Source: Paraburkholderia sp. D15 (GTDB taxonomy: Bacteria; Pseudomonadota; Gammaproteobacteria; Burkholderiales; Burkholderiaceae). From it: a stretch of 64,000 nucleotides of DNA. Made by a program: the position numbers and the translations under genes. The notes beneath the pieces were generated by a model that saw nothing but the letters and a program-made list of their open reading frames with translations, ran no database searches and was not told where the DNA came from. Position 1 is the stretch's first letter. Each line of letters begins with the position of its first letter. The DNA is taken from positions 62,001-126,000 of the forward strand of contig NZ_CP110397.1 in NCBI RefSeq assembly GCF_029910215.1, in the 5' to 3' direction. Below, piece after piece: positions 53,455 through 61,532 of this stretch.

Positions 53455-54705
53455 TCAACGGACCGGGACAGGCTTTCGCGACTGCAACCGCGAAGGCGCC
53501 GTTTCCTTCAGGTTGATGACGACCACGAAGCCGATGGCAAGGGCGACGAAGCCGAGATACATGATGTACTGGATGCCGAAGTGCTTGGCCACGTAACCGG
53601 CAATGGCCGGTGCCAGACCACCGCCGAATACCTCGCCGATACCGACCACCAGCCCCGACGCGGTCGACATAAGCTTCGCCGGTACGGATTCCGCGCTTAA
53701 GGGGCCGACCGTGAGCGTGATCATGCTGAACACGAAGAGCAGCGTCAGCATGAGATACGTGAACAACAAGGTCGGACTCGGCCCGGTGCGGCTTAGCAGA
53801 ACAAGGAATACGGCCGCGCCGATCACCGACAGAATCATGACGGGTTTACGCCCAAGGCGGTCGGACAGTGTCGGCATGAGTACTGTACCCACTGTGCCGC
53901 CAAAGCCGATTGCGGAGAGCACATAACCCATCTGCTGCATGCTCAGATGCAGATAGTCGATCAGGTAGCTCGGAAAGAGCGCACTCAGCACGACCAGGCA
54001 GGTGAGCCAGCAGAGCATCCCAACGATGTTCAGTCTGATGTTGCGGTAGCGAAACACGTCCGTCCATTTGTGCGCGGCGCTGTCGTGCGTCGCCGTGTGC
54101 GCCGCGGCGACGGAAGCCCTGGTGTTGCGCAGCACTTTCCACAGCAGAAATGCGACGACGAGCCCGGGAATCGAGACGACAGCAAAGATCGAATGCCACG
54201 GCAGGAACTTCAACAACTGCGTCACCAGAATGGGTGCGAGGCCGAGTCCAAAGAGCGGGAGTGCCATCTGCTGGATTCCGATGTTGCGGCCATGACGGGT
54301 GGGCCTGGACGCCTCCAGCGTAGCAACGATGCTGGCAGGGGTATAGGCGCCTTCCGCGAAGCCCATCACGGCACGAATCAGGAGCAGCGTTCCGACACCT
54401 GTCGCGAGGCCACTCAGGCCGGCGAGCAGCGAAAATACGACGATCGCCGGGATGATGACCTTGCGATGACCGATGCGGTCGGAGAGGTTACCCATGAACA
54501 TCGCCGATACCCCCCACGCAACCGACAGGGCGCCGGTAATGTGGCCGAGGTCCTGATAGTCCAGATGCAGGTCCGCCATCATCACCGGGAAAAGCGGCAT
54601 GATCATGAAGCGGTCTATACCGACAAGACCAAATCCAAGCGCAAGCAACAGCACAGCCTTCCACTCGTATGTCGTGTCCCAACAGGAATTGGCTTGATTT
54701 GCCAT
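53455..54705 (-). CDS. MFS transporter
   Basis: 416 residues from ATG 54705 (ACGGAGACACAAC upstream). Twelve hydrophobic segments, first AVLLLALGFGLVGIDRFMIM, with loop signature GNLSDRIGHRKVII and its mirror PTLSDRLGRKPVMI. Typical of proton-linked MFS importers in aromatic catabolic operons. It is the last gene of the TetR-regulated operon that begins at 59574 and follows the porin by 54 bp, so outer- and inner-membrane uptake are encoded together. Confidence 0.9.
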   Translation of the reverse strand: MANQANSCWDTTYEWKAVLLLALGFGLVGIDRFMIMPLFPVMMADLHLDYQDLGHITGALSVAWGVSAMFMGNLSDRIGHRKVIIPAIVVFSLLAGLSGLATGVGTLLLIRAVMGFAEGAYTPASIVATLEASRPTRHGRNIGIQQMALPLFGLGLAPILVTQLLKFLPWHSIFAVVSIPGLVVAFLLWKVLRNTRASVAAAHTATHDSAAHKWTDVFRYRNIRLNIVGMLCWLTCLVVLSALFPSYLIDYLHLSMQQMGYVLSAIGFGGTVGTVLMPTLSDRLGRKPVMILSVIGAAVFLVLLSRTGPSPTLLFTYLMLTLLFVFSMITLTVGPLSAESVPAKLMSTASGLVVGIGEVFGGGLAPAIAGYVAKHFGIQYIMYLGFVALAIGFVVVINLKETAPSRLQSRKPVPVR

Positions 54706-54758
54706 GTTGTGTCTCCGTAAAGGGTGATTGTTTTTGTTGGTCGGGAGGAGATAAGACA

Positions 54759-55859
54759 TCAGAAGATCGTCTGCAGGCCGAGTCGGGCAATGAACTGATG
54801 GTCGGAACGCGACTGGCCCGCGCCATTTATCCACGCGTTGTGGCTGCCCTCGACATCGCCGCCGGTCCATTGAAATACGCCTTCCGTGTAAACGGTCGTG
54901 CGTTTGGACAGGGAATACTGAAGGGCGGAAGTGATCTGCTGGGCGCGGTTATGGCTCAGCGCGGCGTTGCCTTTCATGTACTGGTAGTTCGCGCCTAGTC
55001 GCCAGAATGGATTAAAGGCATAGAGGCCGCCGGCCTGAACCACCTGAACCATTCCGCCGGTCAGCGTGTTCTTGGTGTTCGTGTACAACGCGCTCAGGTA
55101 GAGGTCGCCGATCGCCTGGCTGATACCGCCGCCAAAATTGCGGATACCGTCGTGGCCATTGTCGAGCGCCTGATATTGGGTCTCGTTGTAAGCGGCACCG
55201 ATGCCGAAGCTGCCGATTGCATAGTCCACGCCGAAGCCGACCGTGTTGTTCGAGGAGAACGATCCCGCCGTATTGCCGAAGCCGTACAGCGCGCCGAGCC
55301 GCAGGCCGCTAAACGTGGCCGAGACGAACTTTGCCGAGTTCGATACGCGCGACGTGCCGGCCATCTGGTCAAAGTCGAACGACCCTGTCGGATTCTGCGG
55401 AATGCCTAGCGCGCTGAACGGCCCCTGACGCATGTTGTACAGCCCGCCGTACATGAATGAAGCGTCGAGCTTCGCGGGCGGAAAGAAGAGGAAATCAGCC
55501 ATCAGGTTGTATTGCTGGCCGAACGTAAGGCGCCCCATGCCGTCTTTTTCGATCCCGACAAAAGCCTGCCGGTTGAAGTCGGCGTTCGGCCCCGGGATGC
55601 CGGCGCCCGTGTTGATCGCGAATTGCGATTCGAGGTCGAACAGGGTTTTGTAGCCTCCGCCGAGGTCCTCGACGCCGCGGATGCCCCACAAGCTCGGGGT
55701 CCAGATGGAGTCGTCTGCTTTGAGGCTGTGTCCGCCCTGCTCGTTCGATACGTAACTGACACCAACGTCTAGCAGTCCGAATAAAGTCACGCTGCTCTGG
55801 GCGTGTGCGCCGGACGCGATTGAAAATGGAATTACCCAACCTAACATCGCCTTTTTCAT
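54759..55859 (-). CDS. Gram-negative trimeric porin
   Basis: 366 residues from ATG 55859 (AGGAACACC upstream). Signal peptide MKKAMLGWVIPFSIASGAHA, first strand SSVTLFGLLDVGVSYVSN, then GIRGVEDLGGGYKTLFDLES, FNRQAFVGIEKDGMGRLTFG and terminal GLQTIF with Phe. Intact relative of the broken porin at 1957-3036, with which it shares the unusual GGLYN.RQGPF loop 3 segment. Probably an uptake channel for the operon's substrate. Positioned between the hydroxylase and the MFS transporter genes. Confidence 0.93.
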   Translation of the reverse strand: MKKAMLGWVIPFSIASGAHAQSSVTLFGLLDVGVSYVSNEQGGHSLKADDSIWTPSLWGIRGVEDLGGGYKTLFDLESQFAINTGAGIPGPNADFNRQAFVGIEKDGMGRLTFGQQYNLMADFLFFPPAKLDASFMYGGLYNMRQGPFSALGIPQNPTGSFDFDQMAGTSRVSNSAKFVSATFSGLRLGALYGFGNTAGSFSSNNTVGFGVDYAIGSFGIGAAYNETQYQALDNGHDGIRNFGGGISQAIGDLYLSALYTNTKNTLTGGMVQVVQAGGLYAFNPFWRLGANYQYMKGNAALSHNRAQQITSALQYSLSKRTTVYTEGVFQWTGGDVEGSHNAWINGAGQSRSDHQFIARLGLQTIF

Positions 55860-55966
55860 TGGTGTTCCTAAGTTTTAAGGATGCCTTTAGTTATGTCGGC
55901 CGACTGTCTCCGCTGCTCCGGCCGCGAGCGGGAAGCGGCATGGCGCCGCCTCCAATGCTCCGGGTA

Positions 55967-57604
55967 CTACGCCGCTTTCACCGGCGCGATATGCCTGTCG
56001 TCGGCGGGTGAGTCGATGAGCGAAAGCCCGGCGGCGAGTTCGCCGACGAGGGCCGGCAATTCCGCCAGTTGCGCTACCGCGCCGAACACGTAATAGTCGG
56101 GCCTGACGATGATCGCGCGAGCGCCGTGCTCCACGAAGAACTGCGCATACTTGCCGCTCACGTCGAACAGAATGCGACCCGCAACGGTTTTTTCCTTATC
56201 CGCGGTAACGCCGATCACGCTGCCACCTAGCCGTGCCAGCGCCGTCTTCGAAGCCGCGTCGAGGAACTGCTCCGGGTCGGCATCGAGGGCGATGACGTGA
56301 AAGCCGTTCTGCATGGCGTCGTCGTACCGCAGCGGCTCACCGTCGTTTATCACCTGTCCGTGCACACTCAGCAGGCCGGCTGCCGCGTCGCAGGCCAGTT
56401 CCTTTCTTGCGCTGACAAGACCGCCGGTGAGGCCGGGAAAGGGCGGCAGCGGCGGGACCTGGCCGGATAGATAGGCCTGGTCGCGGCGGGCGGCCTGTTC
56501 GGGGTCCGAGATACAGACGACCTGACCCATTGCAATGGAAGCGTCGATGACGGCATGCACCTGCGGGCGTCGCTCCGCCGTGTACCCGTCGAGCAGTTCG
56601 TCCGACGCGATGCCCTTCAGAATCAAATCGAATCGCCACGCGAGATTCCACGCGTCGCGGATGCCGGAACACATGCCTTGGCCCATGAACGGGGGCATCT
56701 GGTGAGCGGCATCGCCCGCGAGAACGGCGCGGCCGCTATGCCAGTTTTCCGCGATCAATGAGCGAAACTTGTAGACGGCATGGCGAATCAACGTCGCGTT
56801 CGCGGGTGTGACCCATGGCGCGAGCAATTCCCAGACTTTCTCCGGCTTCTGCAGATCCTCGATGGATTCGTTGGGCAGGCGCATGAATTCCCAGCGGCGG
56901 TAACCCGGACCGCCTGGCACCATCGTCGTCGGACGCGCGGGGTTGCACCATTGACCGATATCCGGCACGTCGAGCACGACGCCTTCGTTGGGTTCGAGAT
57001 CGATGACCAGCCAGTCCTCCTGAAACCCGAGGTCTTCGAACGGAACGCCCAGCGATTTACGGACGAAACTGTTCGCGCCATCGGCGCCGACCACGTAGCG
57101 CGCGCGTATCGTCTGTGTCTCGCCGGTGGGTACCCAGGCGCCTCTGTCCATGGTTCCTTTGCGAAGCGTTACTTCGCAGCAGTCCGGTAGTTGCCGGAAG
57201 TCGATCGCTTCCCAGCCCTGCTGGACCGACACGCCCGGCAGCGACCTGGCTTTCGCGTCGAGTAGCGCTTCGAGCGCCGGTTGATTGAAGAGATAACCGA
57301 CCGGACCGTCGCTGATGGATTCCGCCGACCAGTCGATTTCAACCAGCGTCTCCCACGCAGCGTTGAACCATTGATAGGTGGCGGAGGGCTGGGAGATGTT
57401 CTCCACCTCTTTACCGATACCCATGGCGTGAAACACGCGGCGGATCTCGTGATCGTGAAATACCGCACGGGGCAGCGGATACAGTGCGGGCCAGCGGTCG
57501 AATGCCGCGACGTTGTAACCGCGCTCGCCCAGCAGAATGGATAGAGTCTGCCCAACCGGGCCGTAACCCACGATCGCGACATCAAGAATGTTCTGGTCAG
57601 CCAT
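55967..57604 (-). CDS. MhpA-like class A FAD-dependent hydroxylase
   Basis: 545 residues. FAD motifs: VAIVGYGPVGQTLSILLGER (GxGxxG), RYVVGADGANSFVRKSLG (DG) and AVLAGDAAHQMPPFMGQGMC (GD). PRAVFHDHEIRRVFHAMG and the AWNLAWRFDLILKG segment match bifunctional 3-(3-hydroxyphenyl)propionate/3-hydroxycinnamate hydroxylases, which make 2,3-dihydroxyphenyl acids. Together with the extradiol dioxygenase and FAH hydrolase upstream in the same operon this gives a three-step meta pathway, although no MhpC/MhpD/MhpE/MhpF homologues are here. The exact substrate is inferred from family similarity. Confidence 0.88.
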   Translation of the reverse strand: MADQNILDVAIVGYGPVGQTLSILLGERGYNVAAFDRWPALYPLPRAVFHDHEIRRVFHAMGIGKEVENISQPSATYQWFNAAWETLVEIDWSAESISDGPVGYLFNQPALEALLDAKARSLPGVSVQQGWEAIDFRQLPDCCEVTLRKGTMDRGAWVPTGETQTIRARYVVGADGANSFVRKSLGVPFEDLGFQEDWLVIDLEPNEGVVLDVPDIGQWCNPARPTTMVPGGPGYRRWEFMRLPNESIEDLQKPEKVWELLAPWVTPANATLIRHAVYKFRSLIAENWHSGRAVLAGDAAHQMPPFMGQGMCSGIRDAWNLAWRFDLILKGIASDELLDGYTAERRPQVHAVIDASIAMGQVVCISDPEQAARRDQAYLSGQVPPLPPFPGLTGGLVSARKELACDAAAGLLSVHGQVINDGEPLRYDDAMQNGFHVIALDADPEQFLDAASKTALARLGGSVIGVTADKEKTVAGRILFDVSGKYAQFFVEHGARAIIVRPDYYVFGAVAQLAELPALVGELAAGLSLIDSPADDRHIAPVKAA

Positions 57605-57689
57605 TTGATTTCACCTGCAAAAAAGCGAGTTGCACCCTGGCGCCAGATGAACTGGCTGCCATCGAATCGTTACCGGGTGAAGCGGGGCG

Positions 57690-58655
57690 TTAGTCTTCGG
57701 GAGTGAGGCCGGCGGCGTCGGCGGGCGCTTCGGTGTTGTGAATGAAGTTGCCGGGGACCGCGGGCCCCCAGAGATACAGCGAATCTTCCGGCGGAAAATC
57801 GCCGGCTGGCCATTCATGCCCGGCCGATACGAAGTCGATGTCGGCCGAGTACTCGCAGAACGAACCCCATGGGTCCTCCACGTAGTGGAAGTAGTTCGAC
57901 CCAAGCACATGGCGGCCGGTACCCCAGCCCTTCACGTAGCCCGCATTCGCCATCTGCGACGCGCCCTGGCCAACCTGGTTGACGTTTTCCACATCCCACG
58001 CGGCGTGATGCCAGCCTCGCGCGCTGCTCTTCGCGAAGGCGACGAGGTGGTGGTCGCTGCCATGCGGCGCGTGCGTGAACGCGATGATGTCGACCGATTT
58101 GTCGGAGAGTCTCAGCCCAAGCGCTGCCTTGTAGAACTCGACGGCGCGCTGCACGTCCGGTGTGAACAGCAGGACATGGGACAGGCGCCGGGGCTTCACG
58201 GCCTGCGCTTGCGAACGCGTGTGGGAGCCGCGTTCATCGGCGGCACTCCCCGAGACGACGCAGGGTGTCTTCGCGGAAGGGCTGGTTTTCGGGCCGGCCT
58301 TGACCTCAATCAGATTGCCGTCCGGATCGTGGAACCAGAAGGCAACGCCATCGGCGGAAGGCTTGATGGCGCTTCCCGCCATCTCGACCTGCTTGCGGAT
58401 GGCGTCAAGGTCGCGCTCGAAACAGTTGAAGCTCAGATAGGCCAGCGACTTGCTTGCCGCCGGAACAATGCGCGCCCAGCGATGATCGTCGGCCGCGCGC
58501 AGCTCCAGCTCCTGACGCTCGCTTCCGGCCCGCGTGACCCGTAAGCCGAAGGCCGTGAAAAAGCGTTCGGCTTCGTCGACGGACGGCACATTGAGAGTGA
58601 AATGGTCTATCGAATGGACGCTTGCGCAAGTGTGGCTGGCTGCTGCGGGAACCAT
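57690..58655 (-). CDS. Type I extradiol dioxygenase (VOC fold)
   Basis: 321 residues from ATG 58655 with GGAG upstream. N-terminal VOC module starts VHSIDHFTLNVPSVDEAERF; after a Ser/Ala-rich linker (about 122-152) the catalytic module carries the likely iron ligands H160 (RLSHVLLFTPD), His 216-217 (WHHAAWDVEN) and E268 (GSFCEYSADID). This matches 2,3-dihydroxybiphenyl-1,2-dioxygenase-like enzymes. It lies between FAH and the MhpA-like hydroxylase, as expected for cleavage of the hydroxylase product. The linker is longer than usual. Confidence 0.88.
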   Translation of the reverse strand: MVPAAASHTCASVHSIDHFTLNVPSVDEAERFFTAFGLRVTRAGSERQELELRAADDHRWARIVPAASKSLAYLSFNCFERDLDAIRKQVEMAGSAIKPSADGVAFWFHDPDGNLIEVKAGPKTSPSAKTPCVVSGSAADERGSHTRSQAQAVKPRRLSHVLLFTPDVQRAVEFYKAALGLRLSDKSVDIIAFTHAPHGSDHHLVAFAKSSARGWHHAAWDVENVNQVGQGASQMANAGYVKGWGTGRHVLGSNYFHYVEDPWGSFCEYSADIDFVSAGHEWPAGDFPPEDSLYLWGPAVPGNFIHNTEAPADAAGLTPED

Positions 58656-58722
58656 GAGGGTGTCTCCATCTATCGGGTCGTGGCGGCTCTCTGGCCGGCC
58701 TTTAGGCAAGGATAGGTCGCAT

Positions 58723-59574
58723 CTATCCGGCCACTTCTTCGTCGGCAATGACGTTGCGAAGCGTGCCGATTTTCTCGACCGTCACTTCGCATACGTCGCC
58801 CGCTTTCATCAGTAGCCTGGGCGTGCGCGCCCAGCCGATGCCCGACGGTGTGCCGGACACGATGACATCACCAGCCTCGAGCGTGATGGCTTCACTGATG
58901 ATGCTGATGAGGCTCGCGACGTCGAAGACCATTTCATCGGTGCTGGCGGACTGGACGACTTTGCCGTTCAGACGCGTTTCGAGCAGCAGGCCTTTCACGC
59001 CGGGCGGCAGTTCGTCGGCGGTGACGAGGTCGGGGCCGAAGGCGCCGGTGCCGTCGAAATTCTTGCCGACGGTCCATTGCGGTGTTTTGAACTGGTATTC
59101 GCGCACGGAACCGTCGTTGAAGACCGAGTAGCCGGCCACGTGCGACAGCGCGTCGTTTTTCGCGATGTGGCGGCCGCCCTTGCCGAGCACGACCGCAATC
59201 TCGCCCTCGAAATCGAGGCCTTCGGAATCGGCGACGGCGGGGCGGATCATGGGTTGCTCGTGCGCGATGAGACTCGTGTGGACGCGGAAGAACAGCGTCG
59301 GATAGTCCGGCTGCTCGTACTTGCTCTCCGAGGTGTGGTCCGCAAAGTTCAGGCCGACGCAGATGATCTTGGGAGGACGTTGCAGCGGCGGCAGCAATTT
59401 GAGGTCGGCGGCGGAGAGCAACTCATCGCTCGCGTTTGCCTGTGCATGCTGAAGCAGGTCGACGCCGCGCGCGAGCAGTGCCTCGAGCGTTTCGCCGCCG
59501 ATCACACGGACCTGCTCGCCTTCCCGAATGCCCAACACCGGCTTGCCCTGTCGTTCGAAACTGACCAATCGCAT
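58723..59574 (-). CDS. Fumarylacetoacetate hydrolase (FAH) family protein
   Basis: 283 residues, ATG 59574. Predicted metal ligands E123 and E125 (LDFEGEIAVVLGK) and D154 (FNDGSVREYQ), with ICVGLNFADHTSES, GKNFDGTGAFGP and VSGTPSGIGWAR. First gene of the operon facing the TetR regulator. More distant from the two FAH proteins of the first island than those are from each other, so it was probably recruited independently. Likely to hydrolyse or hydrate the meta-cleavage product. Confidence 0.92.
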   Translation of the reverse strand: MRLVSFERQGKPVLGIREGEQVRVIGGETLEALLARGVDLLQHAQANASDELLSAADLKLLPPLQRPPKIICVGLNFADHTSESKYEQPDYPTLFFRVHTSLIAHEQPMIRPAVADSEGLDFEGEIAVVLGKGGRHIAKNDALSHVAGYSVFNDGSVREYQFKTPQWTVGKNFDGTGAFGPDLVTADELPPGVKGLLLETRLNGKVVQSASTDEMVFDVASLISIISEAITLEAGDVIVSGTPSGIGWARTPRLLMKAGDVCEVTVEKIGTLRNVIADEEVAG

Positions 59575-59635
59575 CTCTGTCTCCTGTAAATTTCAAGGAC
59601 CGCCAGCAGGGGGCCTCAAAGCCTGAACTTATTGA

Positions 59636-59653
59636 ATTGACACATTTGTCAAT
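59636..59653. promoter_or_regulatory. TetR operator candidate 1
   Basis: ATTGACA-CATT-TGTCAAT, perfect 7-bp inverted repeat in the 179-bp region between the divergent FAH (59574) and TetR (59754) genes. TTGACA can also serve as a -35 element, so repressor binding would block the promoter. Confidence 0.6.
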
Positions 59654-59660
59654 TTGCATT

Positions 59661-59689
59661 CTAGTCGATTTGATAAAATCGTCAACTAG
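59661..59689. promoter_or_regulatory. TetR operator candidate 2
   Basis: CGATTT-GATA-AAATCG core with outer CTAGT/ACTAG, a near-palindrome right next to candidate 1. Two adjacent operators would allow regulation of both divergent genes. Confidence 0.5.
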
Positions 59690-59753
59690 ATTGCGTCCAG
59701 GACAAACCCGCACGCGAACTGTTCGACTAACTAGACGGATCAACGAGAAGAGA

Positions 59754-60455
59754 ATGGGCGACCTCGAGGCATCAGAGAATTACCAGACCCGCGTGGGCGC
59801 GCTGCGGCGCGAAAAAACGCGCAATCGCCTCATCGAGAGCGCGCTGATTGTTTTTGCACAAAAGGGGCCCGACGCCCCCATTATCGATGATTTCATCGCT
59901 GCGGCCGGCGTTGCGCGCGGCACGTTCTACAACTACTTCCGCACGACCGGCGAGTTGCTGTCGGCCGTTGCGGGCGAGAGTAGCGACGAAGTACTCGGCG
60001 TGATCGATCCGTTGGTCCGACAGATAGACGACCCCGCCCAACGGGTCGTAGTCGGTTCGCGGTTGTACATGCAGATGGCAACGCGCTACCCGCTGTGGGG
60101 CGCATTCATCACCCGTGTTGGAACAAAGCGCGGCTCGCGCGGACGACTGCTCGATGAATACCTGACCCGCGATCTGCAACTGGCCATCGACGGTGAACGG
60201 TTCAGCGACGTCGACGTATTGGTGGCGCGGGATATCGCGTTGGGCGCGATACGGTACGGCATCGAAACGCTGCTTTCCACATCGGCCCCGTTGGACTACA
60301 TGGAACAGTCGATGTACGCGATGCTCCGCGCTTTCGGCGTCGATCCGGTGGAGGCGAAAACGCTCGCCTATGCGCCGATCGCCGAGTGCCCGAGCCCACA
60401 CGGTCCGATATTCGACCGGGTCGGGCTACCGTCCGCTCCCGCTGACGAAGTTTGA
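59754..60455 (+). CDS. TetR/AcrR-family transcriptional regulator
   Basis: 233 residues from ATG 59754 with GAGAAGAG upstream. HTH at about residues 24-70: RLIESALIVFAQKGPDAPII, DDFIAAAGVARGTFYNYFRT. The remaining helical domain should bind the inducer. Divergent from the FAH-dioxygenase-hydroxylase-porin-MFS operon, whose promoter region carries two palindromes; it is therefore the likely repressor of that operon and itself. Distantly related to the TetR at 8778. Confidence 0.92.
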   Translation: MGDLEASENYQTRVGALRREKTRNRLIESALIVFAQKGPDAPIIDDFIAAAGVARGTFYNYFRTTGELLSAVAGESSDEVLGVIDPLVRQIDDPAQRVVVGSRLYMQMATRYPLWGAFITRVGTKRGSRGRLLDEYLTRDLQLAIDGERFSDVDVLVARDIALGAIRYGIETLLSTSAPLDYMEQSMYAMLRAFGVDPVEAKTLAYAPIAECPSPHGPIFDRVGLPSAPADEV

Positions 60456-60527
60456 GGTTCAGCCAGGGCGCTGTGCAGGGAGGTGACGAAGCGGCGCCTC
60501 CGCACGGCTTGGCAACAGGGCGGGGCG

Positions 60528-61427
60528 TCAGTCCTGACGCAGCGTCTGCGCGACCAACGCGCGAAACCAGCGGTGCCCGGAATCGTTGTGATAACGGGCA
60601 TGCCAGAACTGCTGCACGATCAGATCCGGCAGCCTGATGGGTAGCGGGAACACGTCGACGTCCGACAGGCGCGAGAACAGTTCCGCAAGCTCGTCGGGCA
60701 CCGCCGCGATAAAGTCCGAATTCGCGACGAGACTCGGCACCGCCAGCAGATAAGGCACCTCGACGCCGACCTTCAAACGCGCGCCATGCACGCGCATTTC
60801 CTTCTCGAGCAACTGATTGGTCAGTGCCAGCGTGCCGGCCACCACGTGCTTTTTCGCGAGGAAGGTCTCGAGCGTCAACCTCACTTTCCTGCGCGTGGTG
60901 CCGCCCTTGATGATGCCGACCAGCGAACGGCGGAACAGCCGTTGCTGATGAAGGTTGTCGCCCAGTTTGCCCAGGTAGCCGATGGCGAGATCGACCGCGC
61001 CATCCTGCAGCGCGCTCGCGAGTTCCAGCGACGGCACCTGAATCGGCTTGAGTGTGGCGAACGGAGCGCGCTCGCGCACCGCGGCCAGCAGGCGCGGCAG
61101 AAGGACGATCACACCCATGTCGCTCAGACAGACGGAGAAGGTGCGCGTGGTGGTCGCCGCATCGAATGACTTGGCACTCCAGATTTCCTGCTGAACCAGA
61201 GCCAGCACCTTCCCGACACCCTCGATCAGGCGCTCGCCGACCGGCGTGGGCGCCATCAAAGGTCCGGCCCGTACGAACAGATCGTCCTGAAACAGCGTCC
61301 GGAGTTTCCCTAATGCGTGGCTGACCGCGGGCTGGGTGAGACCGAGGCGTTCGGCCGCGCGCGACACGCTGCGCTCCTCGCCCAGCGCCTGAAGGACATA
61401 CAAGAAGTTCAGATCCGGCATGGGCAT
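60528..61427 (-). CDS. LysR-family regulator (NodD/NahR-like)
   Basis: 299 residues from ATG 61427 (MPMPDLNFLYVLQALGEERS); ATG 61421 is an alternative. The HTH SRAAERLGLTQPAVSHALGK and RTLFQDDLFVRAGPLMAPTP are typical of the NodD/NahR/LinR branch, as is the C-terminal LIVQQFWHARYHNDSGHRWF. Members activate in response to aromatic inducers such as salicylate or flavonoids. It faces the FAD monooxygenase at 61533, its likely target. The stop lies 72 bp from the end of the convergent TetR gene. Confidence 0.9.
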   Translation of the reverse strand: MPMPDLNFLYVLQALGEERSVSRAAERLGLTQPAVSHALGKLRTLFQDDLFVRAGPLMAPTPVGERLIEGVGKVLALVQQEIWSAKSFDAATTTRTFSVCLSDMGVIVLLPRLLAAVRERAPFATLKPIQVPSLELASALQDGAVDLAIGYLGKLGDNLHQQRLFRRSLVGIIKGGTTRRKVRLTLETFLAKKHVVAGTLALTNQLLEKEMRVHGARLKVGVEVPYLLAVPSLVANSDFIAAVPDELAELFSRLSDVDVFPLPIRLPDLIVQQFWHARYHNDSGHRWFRALVAQTLRQD

Positions 61428-61463
61428 GTATGCACCAGATTCATTATCGGTATGAAATTCATT

Positions 61464-61477
61464 GTATAGATTTATAC
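61464..61477. promoter_or_regulatory. Candidate LysR box between regulator and monooxygenase
   Basis: GTATA-GATT-TATAC inverted repeat in the 105-bp divergent region, of the size and dyad form expected for a LysR site (T-N11-A type). Two direct ATTCATT repeats lie just to the left. Confidence 0.4.
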
Positions 61478-61532
61478 GCCTGTCGCCTTTAACTTCGCAT
61501 CCACGGTCAATAAGAAGGTTCAGGAGACAGCA

